Part shown: positions 14,523-22,645 of the stretch, one piece after another | Layout: every line of letters starts with the position of its first letter | How positions within the stretch are numbered: the first letter of the stretch is position 1 | Assembly (NCBI GenBank): GCA_027484405.1 | Contig: JAIXTA010000087.1 | Coordinates: forward strand, 1-49,950 | Direction of reading: 5' to 3' | Source: Burkholderiales bacterium | GTDB lineage: Bacteria; Pseudomonadota; Gammaproteobacteria; Burkholderiales; Burkholderiaceae_C | DNA length: 49,950 nt | Program-made: the position numbers and the translations under genes | Notes under the pieces: model-generated | Seen by the model: only the letters and a program-made list of their open reading frames with translations | What the model was told of the DNA's origin: nothing | Database searches by the model: none

Positions 14523-16595
14523 ATGAACTTGCACTTTTCTTCCAGCGTGCGAACCACGCTCGTTCACCGCGCCGTGCTCGCGGCCTTTCCCCTGACGATG
14601 GCGATCAACGGCTTTGCACAGACCGTATCGCCGTCGCCTGGCGCCGACTCAGAGCCGCGCAAGGTGGAACCCGTGGTCGTGACCGCCACGCCCGTCGCGC
14701 GCAGTGCAGACCAGCTCAGCCAGCCTGCCACCGTCGTCACACGCAGTGAACTTCAGGGGCTGAATGCGGTAAACCTTGGCGACACGCTCTCTGCGCTGCC
14801 TGGCGTGACCAGCAGCGGCTTTGCCCCGGGTGCCGGCCGCCCGATCATTCGAGGCCAGGACGGTCCGCGGGTGCAGATGCTGGAAAACGGCATGGGCATT
14901 GCAGACGTGTCTGTCCTGTCGCCGGATCATCGCGTGGCGACTGAAACCCTCAATGCCACCCAGGTCGAAGTGCTGCGTGGCCCGGCAACCCTGCTCTATG
15001 GCTCCGGTGCGATCGGCGGCCTGGTGAACGTGGTCAATCGGCGTATTCCGCTCACTGTTCCTACGGCCCTGGGTGGCGAGTTGCAGCTGCGCGCAGCCTC
15101 GGGGACCGGCGAGCGCAGCGCTGCGCTGGAGCTCAATGGCGGCGCGGACCAATTCGCCTGGCATGTGGATGCCCTCAAGGCGCGCACCGATGACTATGCC
15201 TTCCCCGGTCTGTCCATCAAGAACGATCCAGCGTCGTTCTCAGGACGCTTGCCCAATAGCGATACGGACAATCGCGAGTATGGGCTGGGCATGAGCCTTG
15301 TGGCCGATCGCTGGCTGATCGGCGCATCCATCCAGGACGAGCGCAGCACCTATGGTGTCCCTGCTGAAGAAGCCTTCCTGGACATGAAGCAGCGGCGTGG
15401 CGACCTGCTGGCGCGCTACAGCGGCAGCGGCTGGTTGGAGTCGGCCACGTTTCGCCTGGCGCGTACCAGCTATGAGCACAGCGAGATCGAGCTGCCGACC
15501 CGCGAAGTCGCTGTGACCTTCAAGACCGACGCCACAGAAGCCCGCGCCGAGTTCAAGCATGCCCCAGTGGCCGGCTGGCGCGGCACGCTGGTTCTGCAAG
15601 CGCAGCGTCGTGACTTCTCGGCACTGTCGCCCACGGGCGATGTCGAGATCGTCGAGCCCGTGAAGACTCAAGCCGATGCACTGGCCCTCGTCGAAGAGCG
15701 TGACTTTGGCGCGTTCGCGCTTGATCTGGGTCTGCGTACCGAGCGTGAAGAGCATCGTCCCACACTGGCATCAACGAGCAATCCCGCGCGCAGATTCAAT
15801 CTGATGTCCTTGTCGGCAGGGGGAATATGGCGGTTTGCGCCCGGCTTCAACGCAGGCTTGACGCTCTCCAGCAACGAGCGGGCGCCGACGCCCTCGGAGC
15901 TGTACACCGACGGGCCGCATGAGGCCACTGCCACGTTCGAAGTGGGTGACCCGAGTCTGCGCAAGGAGCGTTCGCGTGCCGTGGACCTGACCCTGCGCAA
16001 GGTCGACGGGTCGGTTCGTGGCAGCGTCAGCCTGTTCCAGCAGCGTTTCTCCAACTACGTCTTCGGCCAGTTCATCGACGCAAACGGAGACGGCGTCGCC
16101 GACCGGGTGGACGAAGCCGGTACCGTGGATCCGGCCGGCGCGTTTGTCTTTTTGCAGTACGTGCAGACCAGCGCGCGCTTCCGCGGTGCGGAGTTCGAAC
16201 TGCTGGCCGACACACCGTTGGCGGGGCTGACCGCACGGGTCTTTGGCGACACCGTGCGTGCAACCCTGGCTGATGGCAGCCCCGTGCCGCGGATTGCTCC
16301 GCAGCGTGCCGGGGTTGGGCTGCGCTGGGCCAGCGGTCCGTTCAAGCTGGGCGGCAACCTGACCCGGGTGTCTGCCCAGAACCGGGTGTCCCTGCTGGAA
16401 ACGCCTACTGAGGGCTATACGCGCCTGGATCTGGATGCGAGCTGGCGCATTCGTGTGCAGGGTATCGATACGGAACTGTTCGCGCTGGTACGCAATGCAA
16501 GCAACGAAGCCTATCGACTGCACACCTCGTTCTTGAAGGACGAGGCGCCGCAGCCCGGACGCAGTGTGGTGGTGGGATTGCGCGCCCGCTTCTAG
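14523..16595 (+). CDS. TonB-dependent outer-membrane receptor, ZnuD-like
   Basis: The product is 690 residues. The signal peptide (about 30 residues, ending NGFAQ) is followed by a TonB box-like VEPVVVTATPVARS. Next comes the plug domain (AVNLGDTLSALPGVTSSGFAPGAGRPIIRGQDGPRVQML, DVSVLSPDHRVATETL, VEVLRGPATLLYGSGAIGGLVNVVNRRIP). A long beta-barrel ends in VVVGLRARF with the terminal aromatic residue. The SPDH segment and plug layout resemble neisserial ZnuD and relatives, suggesting zinc or heme uptake powered by TonB-ExbBD. The ATG at 14523 has AGG about 9 nt upstream and gives a better start than an in-frame upstream codon. No recognisable Zur operator was found in the 130-nt upstream gap. 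It is convergent with the FecR-domain gene. Confidence 0.85.
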   Translation: MNLHFSSSVRTTLVHRAVLAAFPLTMAINGFAQTVSPSPGADSEPRKVEPVVVTATPVARSADQLSQPATVVTRSELQGLNAVNLGDTLSALPGVTSSGFAPGAGRPIIRGQDGPRVQMLENGMGIADVSVLSPDHRVATETLNATQVEVLRGPATLLYGSGAIGGLVNVVNRRIPLTVPTALGGELQLRAASGTGERSAALELNGGADQFAWHVDALKARTDDYAFPGLSIKNDPASFSGRLPNSDTDNREYGLGMSLVADRWLIGASIQDERSTYGVPAEEAFLDMKQRRGDLLARYSGSGWLESATFRLARTSYEHSEIELPTREVAVTFKTDATEARAEFKHAPVAGWRGTLVLQAQRRDFSALSPTGDVEIVEPVKTQADALALVEERDFGAFALDLGLRTEREEHRPTLASTSNPARRFNLMSLSAGGIWRFAPGFNAGLTLSSNERAPTPSELYTDGPHEATATFEVGDPSLRKERSRAVDLTLRKVDGSVRGSVSLFQQRFSNYVFGQFIDANGDGVADRVDEAGTVDPAGAFVFLQYVQTSARFRGAEFELLADTPLAGLTARVFGDTVRATLADGSPVPRIAPQRAGVGLRWASGPFKLGGNLTRVSAQNRVSLLETPTEGYTRLDLDASWRIRVQGIDTELFALVRNASNEAYRLHTSFLKDEAPQPGRSVVVGLRARF

Positions 16596-16628
16596 GCCGC
16601 AGCACGTATCGGGCGGCCTGAGGGCGGG

Positions 16629-17306
16629 TTAGCGGTAGAACTGACCGCGCCCGTCCTTGGGACCGCGCTGCCCCGTGATCTGCCAGGCAGTCTGCTGGCC
16701 GATGAGACTGGCCAGGAATTCGAGCTCCTGGTCTTCGTGATTCCTCGGTGGGGTGAGCTCCGAGAGCATGCCGCGGCGGGGTTCGGTGAAGAAGGTCCGG
16801 CTGGCGTGGTACTGCGCCTGCAGCCGCTCGCGTACGCCCGGTGCATTGTTCAGGCCGACATCCACTTCGCCGTAGCAGTTGCAGAAATAGGTGTTGTCAT
16901 TGCGCTCCTGCTCCATGTAGATGCCGGTACCGCGAATGCCGACCGTGATCGTGGGTGTGGTCAGGTGGCGGGTGGCTCCGCGTGCACCCGGCAGCTTGCC
17001 GAACACGGCCAGCACGGCGCCGGTGACCATGCGCAGGCCCGAGACCGCATTGATGCTGTAGCCACGGTGCACGGTCATGCGCGTCTGCGGGCGCATCCAC
17101 AGTGCGGTGTCGCCGATCGTGAACACCACGGCGGAGGCCGGCCCGGTTTCCACAGTGTCACCGGTCTGGATCCAGCCGTCCGGATAGAGCCGGCCGTCGT
17201 TGACCAGCACATCGCCGCGCAGGCGCACGATATTGCCGCCGGCCGCACGGGTGCCCGGTACCGTCAACAAGAGCAGGCTGGTGGCAATCAGGTCACGGCG
17301 TCGCAT
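16629..17306 (-). CDS. FecR-domain exported protein
   Basis: The product is 225 residues beginning MRRRDLIATSLLLLTVPGTRAAGG, which reads as a Tat-like or Sec signal peptide (RRRD plus a short hydrophobic stretch). The body carries a FecR-type beta-rich domain (GDVLVNDGRLYPDGWIQTGDTVETGPASAVVFTIGDTALWMRPQTRM, then TPTITVGIRGTGIYME). An odd CNCYGEVDVGL segment follows. The ATG at 17306 overlaps the 3' end of the BPSS1780-family gene by 14 nt, so translation is probably coupled. There is no adjacent sigma factor, so it is not a classical FecIR system. Function is unknown. A longer in-frame extension inside the upstream gene is rejected. Confidence 0.75.
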   Translation of the reverse strand: MRRRDLIATSLLLLTVPGTRAAGGNIVRLRGDVLVNDGRLYPDGWIQTGDTVETGPASAVVFTIGDTALWMRPQTRMTVHRGYSINAVSGLRMVTGAVLAVFGKLPGARGATRHLTTPTITVGIRGTGIYMEQERNDNTYFCNCYGEVDVGLNNAPGVRERLQAQYHASRTFFTEPRRGMLSELTPPRNHEDQELEFLASLIGQQTAWQITGQRGPKDGRGQFYR

Positions 17307-18108
17307 CACTTGCGGGGTCTCCGGAGGAGGGCGATTCGGGCGCAATGACCACGACGTCTTCATAGCTCCCGTGAAAGGTGCAGAAAACCAGTACCAGGCA
17401 GAACAGACCAATGGGCACCATCATTACGGTGGCCACACCCTGCGATCCGAAGATCATTGCGAAAAGCGACACCACCATCGCACCCACCAGCAGAATGATC
17501 AGAAAGCTGCCGAACATGACGATGATTGCGCCGAAATTGCGCACGCAGCCGAAGAAACTGAAGAAGCAGGCCTTGGCAAAGCCCATGCCATGCCAGACCA
17601 TGAACTGGGGGGCGAACCAGAACGCGAACACGGTGGGCATCAGCGCTGCCAGTGCAATGAACTGCGCCAGGGTCAGCATGTTCAGGTTCTCGGGGCTGGC
17701 ATCGATCGGCTTGCCCAGGATGGCGCCGCCAAAGAGCATGCCGCCATCGCCCAGTGCGCTGGCCGCCATGGCAATGAAGAAGCCCACGAGGTACAGCACA
17801 CCGCCCATCAGAAGCTGTGCGCGCGCTGCCGGATCACGGAAGCCGATCACGAGCTGCCCGGCGGACGGTGTGGCCTGCGTGGCCGCAGCACGGATCACGG
17901 TCATGACCCCGGCCACGAGGGCGGGTGCGAGCAAGGCGGGCAGAAGGCCACCCAGGACCGGCACCTGCTGCAGTAGCAGGGTGCTGAGCAGGTAGAAGAA
18001 GAAGGCCCCGTGCACGGCCAGCGGCTGCGCCATCATGATGGCCACGCCGCGCTTGATCCATTGCGCGCCGTGGGAGGCAGGAACCTGTCGTATCGAGATG
18101 TTGCTCAT
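17293..18108 (-). CDS. BPSS1780 family membrane protein
   Basis: The product is 271 residues with about six hydrophobic helices (for example FFFYLLSTLLLQQVPVLGG, LLPALLAPALVAGVMTVI, MGGVLYLVGFFIAMAAS, IIVMFGSFLIILLVGAMVV, VPIGLFCLVLVFCTFHGSYED). The opening (VPASHGAQWIKRGVAIMMAQPL) and ending match the BPSS1780 family found next to thrB in Burkholderiales. The role is unknown. Its ATG overlaps the thrB stop (ATGA, 4 nt), and its end overlaps the FecR gene by 14 nt, so the three genes look like one translationally coupled operon. Confidence 0.85.
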   Translation of the reverse strand: MSNISIRQVPASHGAQWIKRGVAIMMAQPLAVHGAFFFYLLSTLLLQQVPVLGGLLPALLAPALVAGVMTVIRAAATQATPSAGQLVIGFRDPAARAQLLMGGVLYLVGFFIAMAASALGDGGMLFGGAILGKPIDASPENLNMLTLAQFIALAALMPTVFAFWFAPQFMVWHGMGFAKACFFSFFGCVRNFGAIIVMFGSFLIILLVGAMVVSLFAMIFGSQGVATVMMVPIGLFCLVLVFCTFHGSYEDVVVIAPESPSSGDPASDATP

Positions 18109-19061
18109 GAAAGATCTGCAAGTGACAGGGACGAATTTTGCCGTGCGCGCAATATCCGTTCGAAGTGTGTGGGATCTTTCGGGGTGAGCAGTGCCGCTGC
18201 GCGCGGCATGTACCAGTCCGCCAGGCGGCTCACCCAGAAGCGCAGCGCCGCCAGGCGCGCCATCAGCGGCAGCGCCCGGACTTCACTGTCCGTGAACGGC
18301 CGAACAAACTGGTAGGCGCTGCCAAAGGCAGGCGCCCGGTCACGGTCGAGTTGGCCGCTGTCCTGGTCGATACACCAGTCGTTCAGTGTCACGCAGAAGT
18401 CGAACAGCCAGGTGTCGTTGCCGGCAAAGTAGAAGTCGATGATCCCCGACAGGCGGCCGGCCTCGAACAGGGCGTTGTCGCGGAAGAGGTCGGCATGCAC
18501 CGGGCCGGCGGGCAGGCTGGCGCCCTGCGCGGCAAATGCCTGCTGGGCAGCCACTTCATCGGCCAGCAGAGACCGCAGCGCCGGCGGCAGGTGCGGGGCC
18601 AATGGGTCGAGTTGACTCGCGATCCAGGGCAGGCCGCGCAGATTGGGCTGGGCGCGAGGGAACAGGCGGCCTGCCAGATGCATGCGGGCGAGCACCGTGC
18701 CCATCTGGGCGCAATGGTCCGCATTCGGCCAGAGCACATCCTGGCCAGGTACACGCTGCACCAGCGCGGCCGGCTTGCCCTTGAGCGCCACGAGCAGCTC
18801 GCCGGCGCGTGTGCGCTGCGGTGAGGGCACGGGCAGGCCCTGGCGTGCCAGATGCTCCGCCAGCTCCAGGTAGTAGGGCAGCTGCTCGGCCGTCAGCCGC
18901 TCAAAGACCGTGAGTACCCAGCGGGACTGGTGCGTGTCCAGGAAGTAGTTGGTGTTCTCGATGCCGGCGCCGATGCCGACATGCCGCAGATAGTGGCCGA
19001 CGTCGTAGTGCGCCAGCAGCGCTTCGCAGTCCGCGACATCCAGCGAGGTATAGACCGCCAT
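18105..19061 (-). CDS. thrB: Homoserine kinase (APH-fold type)
   Basis: The product is 318 residues starting MAVYTSLDVADCEALLAHYDVG. It has the aminoglycoside-phosphotransferase fold: IENTNYFLDT near the nucleotide pocket, the catalytic GPVHADLFRDNALFE and the metal-binding IIDFYFAGNDTWLFD. The enzyme phosphorylates homoserine on the way to threonine. This APH-fold ThrB is the usual form in Burkholderiales and Pseudomonas, distinct from the GHMP-type E. coli enzyme. It lies 43 nt downstream of the LOG-family gene and overlaps the BPSS1780 gene by 4 nt. Confidence 0.93.
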   Translation of the reverse strand: MAVYTSLDVADCEALLAHYDVGHYLRHVGIGAGIENTNYFLDTHQSRWVLTVFERLTAEQLPYYLELAEHLARQGLPVPSPQRTRAGELLVALKGKPAALVQRVPGQDVLWPNADHCAQMGTVLARMHLAGRLFPRAQPNLRGLPWIASQLDPLAPHLPPALRSLLADEVAAQQAFAAQGASLPAGPVHADLFRDNALFEAGRLSGIIDFYFAGNDTWLFDFCVTLNDWCIDQDSGQLDRDRAPAFGSAYQFVRPFTDSEVRALPLMARLAALRFWVSRLADWYMPRAAALLTPKDPTHFERILRARQNSSLSLADLS

Positions 19062-19104
19062 GCCGTCCCTGAAGGTGTGAGTTTGTGGGTTGTTTTGGAG
19101 CCGA

Positions 19105-19863
19105 TCAGAGCTGCAGCATCAGCTCGCGTTCGCGCGGGGTCATGCCGAAGCCGCGGTTCTCGTAGAACGCGAAGATGGCGTCCACAACCGCCTGCGGCTC
19201 GTCGATGATCTGGATCAGATCCATGTCCTGGGGGCTGATCATCTTCTCGGCCAGCAGGGTGTTGCGGATCCAGTCGATCAGGCCGGCCCAGAAGGCGCTG
19301 CCCACGAGGATGATCGGCATGCGGCGTGCCTTGCCGGTCTGCACCAGGGTCAGCACCTCGCAGAGCTCATCGAGCGTGCCGAAGCCCCCAGGCATCATCA
19401 CGAAGGCATTGGCGTACTTCACGAAGGCCACCTTGCGCGCGAAGAAGTGCCGAAAGCGCAGCGAGATGTTCTGGTGCGGGTTGCCGTGCTGTTCGTGCGG
19501 CAGCTCGATGTTCAGGCCGACCGACGGTGACGCACCAGCGAAGGCCCCCACGTTGCCGGCCTCCATGATTCCGGGGCCGCCGCCGGTGATCACGGCGAAG
19601 CCCGCATCCGATAGCAGCCGGGCCAGTTCCACGGTGGTCTGGTAGTACGGATGATCCGGCTTGACCCGGGCCGAGCCGAAGATCGAAACCGCCGGCCGGA
19701 CTTCAGACAGTGCCTCGGCACTCTCGACGAACTCAGCAAGGATGCCGAACAGATGCCAGCTCTCGCGCGCCTTGCGCATGGTGGCGCGCTCGGCGTTGTC
19801 GAGGGCGCGCAGCTTGGGCGGCAGCGGCTTGTGGTTGCCATTGCCCTTAACATCCTGTGCCAT
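19105..19863 (-). CDS. LOG-family nucleotide phosphoribohydrolase (TIGR00730-like)
   Basis: The product is 252 residues with a Rossmann-like fold: VSIFGSARVKPDHPYY, GGGPGIMEAGN and PGGFGTLDELCEVL. The last two are the hallmark motifs of the LOG (lonely guy) family, which removes ribose 5-phosphate from nucleoside monophosphates. Members were first described for cytokinin activation, and bacterial members also act on AMP. The physiological substrate here is unknown. The start codon shares two bases with the polA start on the opposite strand (CATG at 19861-19864). An AGGG 8 nt upstream of this ATG, inside polA, can serve as ribosome-binding site. It is probably the first gene of the thrB operon. 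Confidence 0.88.
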   Translation of the reverse strand: MAQDVKGNGNHKPLPPKLRALDNAERATMRKARESWHLFGILAEFVESAEALSEVRPAVSIFGSARVKPDHPYYQTTVELARLLSDAGFAVITGGGPGIMEAGNVGAFAGASPSVGLNIELPHEQHGNPHQNISLRFRHFFARKVAFVKYANAFVMMPGGFGTLDELCEVLTLVQTGKARRMPIILVGSAFWAGLIDWIRNTLLAEKMISPQDMDLIQIIDEPQAVVDAIFAFYENRGFGMTPRERELMLQL

Positions 19864-22585
19864 GGATAAGACCCTGCTCCTTGTGGACGGCTCGAGCTAC
19901 CTGTATCGCGCGTTCCATGCCATGCCGGATCTGCGCAACAAGGCCGGCGAGCCTACTGGGGCGCTGTACGGCATCATCAACATGCTCAAGCGCCTGCGGG
20001 CAGATTACCCCAGCGCCACGCACCTGGCCTGCGTGTTCGACGCCAAGGGAAAGACCTTCCGGGATGATCTCTATCCCGAGTACAAGGCCAACCGGCCGAG
20101 CATGCCCGAGGACCTGCGCGCTCAGATTGAACCGATCCATGCCGCGGTGGCCGCGCTGGGCTGGCCGGTGCTGGCCATCGAAGGGGTCGAGGCCGATGAC
20201 GTGATCGCCACCTACGCCCAACAGGCCACCCAGGCAGGCTGGAAAACCATCATTTCCACCGGGGACAAGGACCTGGCCCAGCTGGTCGATGATCACGTGA
20301 TGCTGGTCAACACCATGAGCAACGAGAAGCTCGACCGCATGGGCGTGATCGCCAAGTTCGGCGTGCCGCCGGAGCGCATCGTCGACTATCTCGCGCTCAT
20401 TGGTGACAGCGTGGACAACGTGCCGGGTGTGGAGAAGTGCGGCCCCAAGACCGCGGTCAAATGGCTCACCGAGTACGGCACCCTGGACGACATCATCGCC
20501 AAGGCCGGCGCCATCAAGGGCGTGGTGGGCGAGAACCTGCGCGAGGCGTTGCCGCTGTTTCCGGTGACGCGCGAGCTGCTCACGGTCAAGCGCGACGTGT
20601 CCGGCCTCATCGGCATCGACGGCCTCGATGCCATGCCTGTCGATCTCGAGGCCCTGGCAGGACTGTCGGACCGTTATGGCCTGCGCAGCCTGCTGCGCGA
20701 GCTCACCGGCGATGCGCAAGCCATCCCCAAAGGCGATGCGCGCGTGCAGGACGATGCACCCACACCCGGACCGAGCAAGGCCGACGCGCACTACGAGGCG
20801 GTGCTCACCTGGGAGGCCTTCGAGGCCTGGATGAGCCGCATCCAATCAGCGGAACTGGTCAGCCTGGACACCGAAACCACCAGCATCGAGGAGATGCGGG
20901 CGCGGCTGGTCGGCATCAGCCTGTGCGTGGAAGCCGGCCACGCCTGCTACATCCCGCTCGCGCATCGCTACCCGGGTGCACCCACGCAATTGCCGTTCGA
21001 CGAGGTGCTGGCGCGACTTAAGCCCTGGCTCGAGGATCCCGCGCGCCCCAAGCTGTTGCAGCATGCCAAGTACGACATGCATGTGCTGGCCAACCACGGC
21101 GTGGCCCTGGCCGGCGTGGTGCATGACACCATGCTGGAGAGCTACGTGCTGGAGAGCCACAAGAGCAGCAGCCTCGATGCGCTCGCCGAGCGCTGGCTGT
21201 CGCGCAAGGGCCTGAGCTACGAGGAAGTGTGCGGCAAGGGCGCCAACCAGATCTGCTTCGACGAAGTCAGCATCGAGCGGGCCACGGAGTACAGCGCCGA
21301 GGATGCCGACCTCACCCTTCAGGTGCATCAGCGCCTGTGGCCGCGCATCCAGGCCGACACCGGTCTGGCGCGCATCTACGCCCTGGAGCTGGCCTGCCAG
21401 CCGGTGCTGTTCGAGATCGAGCGCACTGGCGTGAGCATCGATGCCCAGCGCCTGGCCGACCACAGCCATGCCATGGGCGTACAGATGCTGGCGCTTGAGC
21501 AGCAGGCCTACGAGCAGGCGGGCCAGCCCTTCAATCTCAACAGCCCCAAGCAGCTCGGCGAGCTGTTCTTCGACAAGCTCAAGCTGCCGGTGGTGAAGAA
21601 GACGGCCACCGGCGCGCCGAGCACCGATGAAGAGGTGCTGACCAAGCTGGCCGAGGACTTCCCGCTGCCCAAGGTGATCCTGGAATACCGCGGTCTGGCC
21701 AAGCTCAAGAGCACCTACGCCGACAAGCTGCCCAAGATGATCCACCCTGCCACCGGCCGGGTGCACACGCACTACGCGCAGGCGGCGGTGGTCACGGGGC
21801 GCCTGTCCAGCAGCGATCCGAACCTCCAGAACATCCCGGTGCGTACGGCAGAAGGGCGCAAGATCCGCGAAGCCTTCATCGCCCCGCCGGGCAAACGCAT
21901 CATCAGCGCCGACTACTCGCAGATCGAGTTGCGCATCATGGCGCACATCTCGGGCGACGCATCCCTGAAGCGCGCCTTCGCCGAGGGCGAGGACGTGCAC
22001 CGCGCCACCGCCAGCGAGATCTTCGGTGTGGCGCGCGATGCCGTGACGAGCGAACAGCGCCGCTATGCCAAGGTCATCAACTTCGGGCTGATCTACGGCA
22101 TGAGTGCCTTCGGCCTGGCGTCGAATCTGGGCATCGAGCGCGATGCGGCGAGGCACTACATCGACACCTATTTCGCCCGCTACCCCGGTGTGGCCGCCTA
22201 CATGGAGCGCACCCGCATCGAGGCCAAGCAGCACGGCTATGTGCAGACCGTCTTCGGCCGCCGGCTCTGGCTGCCGGAGATCAAAAGCCCCAACGGGCCA
22301 CGCCGCCAGGGGGCCGAGCGCGCCGCCATCAATGCGCCCATGCAGGGCACTGCGGCCGACCTGATCAAGATGGCCATGGTCGACATCTCAGCCTGGCTGC
22401 ACCGCGAGGGCCTGAAGAGCCGCATGGTGATGCAGGTGCACGATGAACTCGTGCTTGAAGTGCCCGAGGCGGAGCTCGCGCTGATGAAGACCCAGGTGCC
22501 GCAGCGCATGGCTGCGGTGGCAGAACTGGATGTACCGCTGCTGGCCGAGGTCGGCGAGGGCTCGAACTGGGAAGAGGCGCACTAG
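19862..22585 (+). CDS. polA: DNA polymerase I
   Basis: The product is 907 residues starting MDKTLLLVDGSSYLYRAFHAMPDL, the conserved N-terminus of PolA. The 5'-3' exonuclease domain covers about 1-290 (EGVEADDVIATYA, GDKDLAQLVDD, GDSVDNVPGVEKCGPKTA). A 3'-5' proofreading domain with SLDTETTS (the Asp/Glu pair kept) and YSAEDADLTLQ lies at about 315-500. The polymerase domain follows with ISADYSQIELRIMAHISGD (motif A), RRYAKVINFGLIYGMSAFGL (O helix) and VMQVHDELVLEV (motif C). The enzyme fills gaps in repair and replaces Okazaki RNA primers. No Shine-Dalgarno sequence is visible before the ATG; its leader is the 5' coding region of the divergent LOG gene. Confidence 0.97.
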   Translation: MDKTLLLVDGSSYLYRAFHAMPDLRNKAGEPTGALYGIINMLKRLRADYPSATHLACVFDAKGKTFRDDLYPEYKANRPSMPEDLRAQIEPIHAAVAALGWPVLAIEGVEADDVIATYAQQATQAGWKTIISTGDKDLAQLVDDHVMLVNTMSNEKLDRMGVIAKFGVPPERIVDYLALIGDSVDNVPGVEKCGPKTAVKWLTEYGTLDDIIAKAGAIKGVVGENLREALPLFPVTRELLTVKRDVSGLIGIDGLDAMPVDLEALAGLSDRYGLRSLLRELTGDAQAIPKGDARVQDDAPTPGPSKADAHYEAVLTWEAFEAWMSRIQSAELVSLDTETTSIEEMRARLVGISLCVEAGHACYIPLAHRYPGAPTQLPFDEVLARLKPWLEDPARPKLLQHAKYDMHVLANHGVALAGVVHDTMLESYVLESHKSSSLDALAERWLSRKGLSYEEVCGKGANQICFDEVSIERATEYSAEDADLTLQVHQRLWPRIQADTGLARIYALELACQPVLFEIERTGVSIDAQRLADHSHAMGVQMLALEQQAYEQAGQPFNLNSPKQLGELFFDKLKLPVVKKTATGAPSTDEEVLTKLAEDFPLPKVILEYRGLAKLKSTYADKLPKMIHPATGRVHTHYAQAAVVTGRLSSSDPNLQNIPVRTAEGRKIREAFIAPPGKRIISADYSQIELRIMAHISGDASLKRAFAEGEDVHRATASEIFGVARDAVTSEQRRYAKVINFGLIYGMSAFGLASNLGIERDAARHYIDTYFARYPGVAAYMERTRIEAKQHGYVQTVFGRRLWLPEIKSPNGPRRQGAERAAINAPMQGTAADLIKMAMVDISAWLHREGLKSRMVMQVHDELVLEVPEAELALMKTQVPQRMAAVAELDVPLLAEVGEGSNWEEAH

Positions 22586-22645
22586 CGTCCAGATCATGGA
22601 ATAGACGAGCGCCGACACGGGGGCGCTGAATCACACGGAGACGGC

